DNA of 64,000 nucleotides from Agapanthus africanus. Lineage: Eukaryota; Streptophyta; Magnoliopsida; Asparagales; Amaryllidaceae. Made by a program: the position numbers and the translations under genes. This document shows positions 57,564 to 64,000 of the stretch, piece after piece; position 1 is the first letter of the stretch; each line of letters opens with the position of its first letter. The stretch lies in NCBI GenBank assembly GCA_030015575.1, contig CM057340.1, positions 752,253,632-752,317,631 of the forward strand, read 5' to 3'. Below the pieces are notes generated by a model. It was given only the letters and a program-made list of their open reading frames with translations, was not told the DNA's origin and did not search any database.

Positions 57564-59111
57564 CCTTCTCTCCTCAACTTCTTTCTTCCTTTTCTTTTTA
57601 ACAATCGCAGAAACCCACCTCGTCGCAACCCTAGCCGTGCACCCCGTCGCCGCCGCAGCCCCAACGCCGACGCCACCACCACCGGCCTCCTCGCCTCCTC
57701 AACCTCGTCTCATCCACATCCTCCATCATCGTTTTCCCGAGCGCCTGCACACCCCCGACCAGGCCCGCGTACACCCCCTGTGCACTGTTGCACCGCCGGG
57801 AGTCGCTGCCGACGACCCGTCTCCGTGCCCCTGGCCCTCACGCACACCCCTCGGTGAGCTAGCATCCCCTCACCTCCTCCTTTCTTCTTTTCCTTCGCTA
57901 ATCTGGTTTCTTGATCTGGAAACTTCTTTCACTGTCGTAGGCCACCGCCGGAGCTCCGTCGACGTGGTCGACCGTCACCACCCGTCCCACACACCATTGT
58001 AAGCCTTCCCTTCTCCATCCTCCTTCCCTTTCTTCTTTATTTTCTTATCTTTTCTTGTTGCAACTCTTGATCATTCACTGTTCTGTTCTTGGCCGGAATC
58101 CGGCCGTGCCGGCGATGCGTCCCGACGTTCCAGCGAGGTACCCCGACCCGTGTGGTTCCACTGTTCGTCGTTTGGGTTCATTCCGTGAACCGTGCGCCCG
58201 TCGCGAGTTTTTCCCCGCCGACGTTTTATGTTCCGTTTTCCCGATTCGCGACCCGTCGAGGCAAGTACCCCTTGCTACATGCTAAACAATATTTACATAC
58301 ATCTTAATGACACCCTAAAACCTACAATTTAACTTTGGTATTATAAATTCCCATTTTTTCGTGTTTAAGATTGATATATATCATTTTATCTTTCAAACTT
58401 GTAACCTACCTGTTGCAATTACTGTTGTGGAACCTAATAACCACATTTACATGTTTTAATTACACTTTCACTGATGATGTAGCCTGTGGCACCTTTTCTA
58501 CCGTTTTACTTCATTCGGACACTCATATACATTTAACCTGCTTAAACTGTGATTTCATTCGTGGAACCTATATACACATATAACATTGCATCCATGGAGT
58601 CTTAAACTTGTTAACATGATTAAATGGCTATAATTGTCTTACTGCATTCTTATAATGTTGAAATCATCTCTGTGACACAACTGATAACTGTACTGCAAAT
58701 TGAGTGAATCTGCCTATTGCTTAATTTATTGCTTATATCATGTGTTGATAACCATGCTTGATTATATAACTGATTATGAGCACACCTATGTTATCGTTTA
58801 CATCTTGACCTGAATTGTTACATACATAGTGCTTGACCCGACATGGTACCGTATACTGTCGACTTGACCTGATGTACCATGACCTGACCCGCTACATGAT
58901 CTTGTGTCTAATGCCAACAAACCCGACATGTTGTCCTCATGGACCGTTCCTGTTGTCTATCCAGACAAACCTGTTTACCTGATCCTGTGTTGGCATTAGT
59001 TTCTTGATTACGGGATACCTGACTTGACATACACATATAACTTGGGGGTATGGGGAAATCAAAGGTGAAACCTGACTTGTAACTCAACAGTTCACTACCT
59101 GTTCTGATCAG

Positions 59112-59396
59112 TACACATTCATGTTTGGTGCCTAGCGGCATGTCTCGGTTTCAGCCCGAGAATATTGAGGCCGTGGTCCCGGGTATGTACGAGATACTGC
59201 TGAGTGTACACATTCCTGTTTGGTGCCTAGCGGCATGTCTCGATTTCGGTCCGAGAATATTGAGGCCGTGGTCCCGGGTATGTACGGGATACTATTGAGT
59301 GTACACATTCTTGTTTGGTGCCTAGCGGCATGTCTCGGTTCAACCCGAGAATATTGGGGCCGTGGTCCCGGGTATGTACGGGATACTATTGAGTTA
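59112..59396 (+). repeat. 95-bp minisatellite, 3 copies, in element B LTR
   Basis: TGTTTGGTGCCTAGCGGCAT occurs at 59122, 59217 and 59312. Each unit continues through GAGAATATTG and CCGTGGTCCCGGGTATGTAC. Confidence 0.95.
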
Positions 59397-59957
59397 CATC
59401 GATGATTCATCAATTTGGTTTCAAAGACTTTAGAACAGAGAACCTGATAGAACAGTCCAGTTTACCCACTGCACACTACCCTGCACTGCTCTGATTCATA
59501 TTATTGTTACCCTTGCTTTATTCATGTTTATACTCGCATTGCCTGTTTATTATGTTATTACCTGATGACTTGACGCGCTGACGTCTGGGTTTTGCATGGC
59601 CCAGATTCTGTATCGCTGTCGTAGCCCGAGCAGGAGTACTTCAGCTGACAGGCTGAGCTGTGAGTGTTAGCAGTAGTTAGCTTTTCTTTACTGCATTTTA
59701 TTCCTGATGTGAGCCCGCATTATGGGACATACATTCCAGTTATTTTGTATTGGATCTTTCGCTTCCGCATTTATTTATTCTTGACTCATGTTATCTTGGA
59801 TTATGGACATGTTTTAGATAGTTTTATTTTGTTCTTGATATCTCTACAACCGTAATGTGACTGTGGATGGATACTTCCTACCCACAGGTAGCATGGTTGG
59901 CTATGTTACGTGCCAAATTTAGCGCACTCTGGGAAGCGGGGCGTGACATGGTTCTTT

Positions 59958-59970
59958 TGGTATCAGAGCC
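59958..59970 (+). other. Primer-binding site of element B, tRNA-iMet type
   Basis: TGGTATCAGAGCC, nine bases after the LTR end. Confidence 0.9.
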
Positions 59971-60322
59971 ATAGGATAGTCGGGTTGATTCTTTTGTAGT
60001 TGGGTATTGTACCCAATACACGAATCAGAATACCCGTGTTTAGGAAACATGTCCTGCCACCTTGCCGTTTTACCATTCTAGAATCAAATTCTTCCTGATT
60101 ATATCTTCTACGATGTGCAAACTTCCTTTGCATATCGACTCGAAACCTGATTCCTTATTATCTCTAGGACTTAGGCGACTTGGGTGGAGTTATGTAATTG
60201 TGGCTATGATACCGCGGCATAGTTACAATGCGGCACTCTATTTAAGTAACTTGGAGTTCTAGCCTTGATCTATATTTTGAATCTATCATCATGCTAATGT
60301 TGGGTATTTTGATTTCAGTAAT

Positions 60323-61030
60323 ATGGCCGGTAAGAATTTGAAGACGTACCAGAGGCGTGTGGACGAAGCCGCCATGCTTGGAGCGATAAGAGGAATGCTG
60401 GAGAATCAAAAGAAACAGACCGAACTGATCCAACAGCAAGCGGAATCGTTTCAGGAAGGTTTGCAGATCGTTCAGCAATCTGTGAACAATGTTGGAGCTA
60501 AACAAGTTGACCGAGTAGGGACCGTAGCAGATTTCAGGCATTTGGGTCCGTCTACATTTACTGGTTTGGAGGAGCCGTTGCCAGCAGAACAGTGGCTAGT
60601 TGACACAGAGAACTTGCTTATTGCGGCACAGATTCCAGATGAGAAAAGAGTTGACGTGGTACGCATTCAGTTAGTGGACTACGCCCGAGAATGGTGGCTT
60701 GTAGAAGAGAACCGCTTGCCCAAGCCGATCAAGTGGGCGGATTTTTCAAAGAGTTTCCTAGAGAAGTTCTTCCCGCGGACTGCACGGGAAGAAATGGAAG
60801 AGAAATTCATCGGGCTAAAGCAGAATGGAGCACCCGTAGATGTGCATGCAGCAGAATGGACAAGACTCAGCAGATTCGCTGGACCTTTAGTTGCCAACGA
60901 TGCAGACAGGGCATGGAGGTTCATGCGTAGCTTGGACGTGGACATCCAGAGGCAGATTGTCTCTCTGGGTTTGACCACTTTCTCACAAGTACTTGCGGCA
61001 GCCGAGAGCAGCAGAGTTTATCTGGGATGA
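60323..61030 (+). CDS. gag of element B (C-terminally truncated)
   Basis: 235 codons from the ATG at 60323 to a TGA at 61028. The retrotransposon gag core is clear: PAEQWLVDTENLL, then VVRIQLVDYAREWW, then FLEKFFPRTAREEMEEKF. The usual C-terminal part with a CCHC zinc knuckle and the protease are missing. A deletion has joined the end of gag almost directly to the RT region. Capsid function might survive but packaging and maturation would not. The start lies about 350 bp after the primer site, a normal leader length. Confidence 0.85.
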   Translation: MAGKNLKTYQRRVDEAAMLGAIRGMLENQKKQTELIQQQAESFQEGLQIVQQSVNNVGAKQVDRVGTVADFRHLGPSTFTGLEEPLPAEQWLVDTENLLIAAQIPDEKRVDVVRIQLVDYAREWWLVEENRLPKPIKWADFSKSFLEKFFPRTAREEMEEKFIGLKQNGAPVDVHAAEWTRLSRFAGPLVANDADRAWRFMRSLDVDIQRQIVSLGLTTFSQVLAAAESSRVYLG

Positions 61031-64000
61031 AGGGGAGTTTGCAGCAGACAACAGTTGCGGTAAGGAAGCAGTTCTGTCGGGCCAGTCGAGTTTAGGGCTA
61101 GGCCGACAAACAACATTCTTGCATCTATGGAAGTGGATAAAAGTGAGGAGCCAGCTGTCGTTTGTAATTTTATGGACGTGTTTGAAGATATATCGGGATT
61201 ACCGCCGAAGCGAGATGTGGAGTTCGCAATTGATCTTATTCCTGGTGCAGGGCCAGTATTCAAAGCGTATTATCCAATGGCACCAGGGGAGTTGGAAGAA
61301 GTCAAGAAACAGGTTGCTGATTTGCTTGAGAAGGGTTAGATTCGAAGCAGTAACTCGCCTTGGGGAGCTCCAGTTCTTCTAGTAAAGAAGAAGGATGGCA
61401 CAAGAAGGATGTGCATCGACTATCGAGAATTAAACCGGGAGACGATTAAGAGCAAGTACCCGATCCCCCGCATTGGCGAACTTTTCGAGCAGCTTAGCGG
61501 CGTGAGGGTATTCTCGAAACTGGATTTTCGATCCGGATATCATCAGGTCCGAGTGAAAGCAGAAGATATTTGCAAAACGACGTTCCGAACTCGGTATGGA
61601 CATTACGAATACTTAGTGATGCCCTTCGGAGTAACGAATGCGCCAGCAGTATTCATGGACTTGATGAACCGAATCTTTTCGCCATTCTTGGATCAGTTTA
61701 TTGTGGTATTCATTGACGATATTCTGGTTTACTCGAAGAGTTTTGAAGAGCATACTGAGCATTTGAAAATCACACTGCAGACGTTGAGACAGGAGAAGTT
61801 GTATGCGAAGATGAGTAAGTGCGAGTTTTGGCTGGAAGAAGTAAAGTTTTTGGGCATGTTGTGTCTGGCGATGGAATTTCCGTCGATCCAGAAAAGATTG
61901 CAGCAGTTCGTGATTGGCCGATTCCAAAGAATGTTGCGGAGATAAGAAGCTTTCTTGGACTCGCCGGGTATTACAGGAGATTTGTGGAGAACTTTGCTCG
62001 TCTGGCGGAACCGTTAACCAAGCTTACGCGCAAGGAGGTACCTTTTGTATGGACGGACAAATGTGCGTTAGCTTTCGAGACGTTGAAGCAGAAATTGATA
62101 ACCGCCCCTATTCTGACCGTGCCAGACAATTCCGGAGGATTGGTAATTCACAGCGATGCATCTGGGAAAGGATTGGCATGTGTTTTAATGCAGCATGGGA
62201 AGGTTGTAGCATATGCATCGAGACAGTTGAAGACCCATGAGAAGAATTATCCAACTCATGACTTGGAGCTTGCGGCTGTGATTTTCGCTTTGAAGATTTG
62301 GAGACACTACCTTTTGGGCGAAAGGGTCGAAGTTTTTACTGATCATAAGAGCTTGAAGTATGTGTTCACACATAAGGAGCTTAATATGAGACAGCGTAGA
62401 TGGTTGGAGCTGATGGCTGACTACGATCTTGATCTTAAGTACCATCCGGGAAAGGTTAATGTCGTGCCGGATGCACTTAGTCGGTTACCAGCAATTCAGG
62501 TGTTAACTACGCAGAAGAAGCTTGTTGAAGATTTTCGAAGATTTGACTTGGAGGTTGTGCTACCGCATTCTTCGGGACAGTTGATGCAGCTGCAAGTACA
62601 GTCATTGTTGATTGAGAATATTAAAGCAGCACAATCGCAGGATCCTAGACTGCAAAAGTTTTGAGAACAGGTTGAAGCCGGACTACGAACAGATTTATTG
62701 ATCCACGAAGATGGTTCGTTGAGGTATGGTAGCCGTTTGTGTGTGCCAAAGGGAGATATTCGCGAAGAGCTTATGTAGGAGGCACACAGTTCAGCTTATT
62801 CTGTACATCCAGGAGGCACAAAGATGTACCGAGATACTCGACGGCATTTCTGGTGGGAATGCATGAAGCGGGAGATTGCTCGCTTTGTGGCAAAGTGCTT
62901 GGTGTGTCAGCAAGTTAAGGCTGAACATCAAAGGGTTGCCGGTTTATTGCAACCACTTCCGATTCCTCAGTGGAAGTGGGAACATATAACCATGGATTTC
63001 GTGACGGCTTTACCGCGGAGTCCAAAAGGCAACAATGCTGTATGGGTGATTGTTGATCGATTGACCAAGGCGGCTCACTTTATTCCTTTTCGGGTTGGTC
63101 AATCAACAGAGACTTTGGCAGAGCGGTACATGCAAGAGATTGTAAGATTGCATGGAGTACCGGTGAGCATTGTGTCCGATCGGGACACTCGGTTTTTATC
63201 ACACTTTTGGCGGAGTTTACAGGAAAGTCTGGGGACTCGACTGAAGTTTAGCACCGCTTATCATCCTCAAACTGATGGTCAGTCGGAGAGAACAATCCAA
63301 ACTCTTAAGAATATGTTGAGAGCATGCATGTTGGACTTCAAGGGTCCTTGGGAGGATCATCTACATGTGGTGGAGTTTTCTTACAACAACAGTTTTCAGG
63401 CAACTATCCAGATGGCCCCATTTGAAGCTTTGTATGGTCGTAAATGCCGTTCACCTGTTTGTTGGGATGATGTCGGTGAACGAAGATTATTGGGACCGGA
63501 TTTGGTTGTGCAGACAGTTGAGAAGGTTAACACTATCAGAAATCATTTGAAGGCAGCACAAGACCGACAGAAGAGTTGGGCAGACACGTAAAGAAGACCT
63601 CTAGAGTTCGCCGTGGGTGATTTGGTATTCCTGAAGATATCACCAACTAGAGGGGTGATTCGTTTTGGAAGTCGAGGAAAGCTTAGTCCTCGATTCGTTG
63701 AACACTTTAAGATCTTGGAGCGTGTTGGTGAGGTAGTGTATCGTTTGGCGTTACCGCAGTACTTGGCAAATATGCACGCTGTGTTTCACGTATCTCAACT
63801 CCGTAGGTATGTTCGAGATGAAACACACGTATTGGATCATTCGGAGCAAACAGTACGAGAAGGCTTGACTTTTGAGGAACGACCGATTGAAATCGTGGAT
63901 CGAAGGGAAAAGGTTCTTAAGAACAAGGTGATCCCTCTTGTGCTTGTTTCTTGGGGTAATCGCTCGCATGGAGAGTCCACTTGGGAACGAGAAGATGAAA
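61031..64000 (+). pseudogene. pol of element B (RT, RNase H, integrase, chromodomain)
   Basis: RT starts near 61150 ([20 protein letters not shown]), with [11 protein letters not shown] at about 61710. A one-base deletion near 61855 shifts into the frame of 61819-62664, which carries the rest of RT and RNase H ([12 protein letters not shown], then [17 protein letters not shown], then [10 protein letters not shown]). Integrase has CLVCQQVK near 62900, HITMDFVTALP near 62988, VSDRDTRF near 63175 and QTDGQSERTIQ near 63270, so the three acidic catalytic positions are present. The chromodomain region runs to the edge (RPIEIVDRREKVLKNK). Breaks are amber 61337-61339, TGA 62662-62664, amber 62776-62778 and a stop at 63589. 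Confidence 0.88.

Larger units (their letters stand above)
56920..59948 (+). repeat. 5' LTR of element B (3029 bp)
   Basis: It begins TGTAACACCCGAGCCCAATA and ends GGGAAGCGGGGCGTGACA. A CT-rich tract (57450-57550) directly precedes a TATA box (CTATATATATAC near 57552), probably the promoter. The open frame 57637-58002 is low-complexity proline-rich sequence downstream of it, not a gene. Confidence 0.88.
56920..64000 (+). mobile_element. Element B: Tekay/Del-like chromovirus, right end outside window
   Basis: It comprises a 5' LTR (56920-59948), tRNA-iMet primer site, gag, pol remnants and chromodomain. The two solo LTRs at 21409-24089 and 25024-28017 belong to the same LTR family. The 3' LTR lies beyond the window. 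Gag is joined to RT without protease, so it is an internally deleted copy. Confidence 0.88.

Noticed and set aside
57637-58002. 121-codon open frame, plus strand
   Set aside because: It lies downstream of the element B LTR promoter in CT/GC-rich LTR DNA, with a non-ATG start and no domain.

Overview
The window is nuclear DNA of a flowering plant. The evidence is a complete intron-rich gene for the plastid Clp protease subunit CLPR2, a fragment of a plant-type mRNA capping enzyme, a plant mobile domain (PMD) pseudogene, and nested Ty3/gypsy, Ty1/copia and LINE elements with plant-type primer sites. The species cannot be told. All calls rest on reading by eye; no alignment or search was run.

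Layout. 1-~3600: 5' half of an Athila/Tat-type Ty3 element on the minus strand (LTR, tRNA-Asp primer site, leader, open gag running off the left edge). 3965-6424: degenerate PMD gene, minus strand. 6425-9400: an unusual stretch packed with short hairpins and four small tandem arrays. 9905-17705: a decayed Tekay/Del-like chromovirus (element A) with a truncated 5' LTR and a 2.86-kb 3' LTR; its integrase region holds a 76-bp intron-like insertion. 17706-~30255: an old Ty1/copia element (C1, plus strand) into which two solo LTRs of a second Tekay-like family inserted in opposite orientations (21409-24089 minus, 25024-28017 plus), each with a recognisable 5-bp target duplication. ~30256-32078: 5' half of another copia element (D, minus strand) with a 139-bp LTR.

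33310-37483 holds exons from the guanylyltransferase part of an mRNA capping enzyme, broken and incomplete. 37600-40190 is a very AT-rich pair of opposed arrays of degenerate ~75-80-bp repeats. 40994-48558 (minus strand) is CLPR2: nine exons, 290 codons, no breaks; its 3.5-kb last intron carries a 5'-truncated RTE-type LINE with a 19-bp target duplication. Site II and telo-box motifs lie upstream of its start.

48745-56919 is again transposon debris: two LTR-like fragments, a small inverted-repeat element, a second copia copy (C2) arranged as internal 3' end, LTR, then primer site and internal 5' end, and a 2960-bp solo LTR of the element A family with a perfect ACGAT target duplication. 56920-64000 is a Tekay-like element B (3029-bp 5' LTR, tRNA-iMet primer site, short gag, decayed pol with chromodomain), cut by the right edge.

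CLPR2 is the only gene that looks functional. The most unusual signals are the hairpin-dense region (6488-9395), the four stem-loops with a shared loop and different complementary stems (20705-21020), the intron-like insertion (13872-13947), and the opposed AT-rich arrays (37600-40190).
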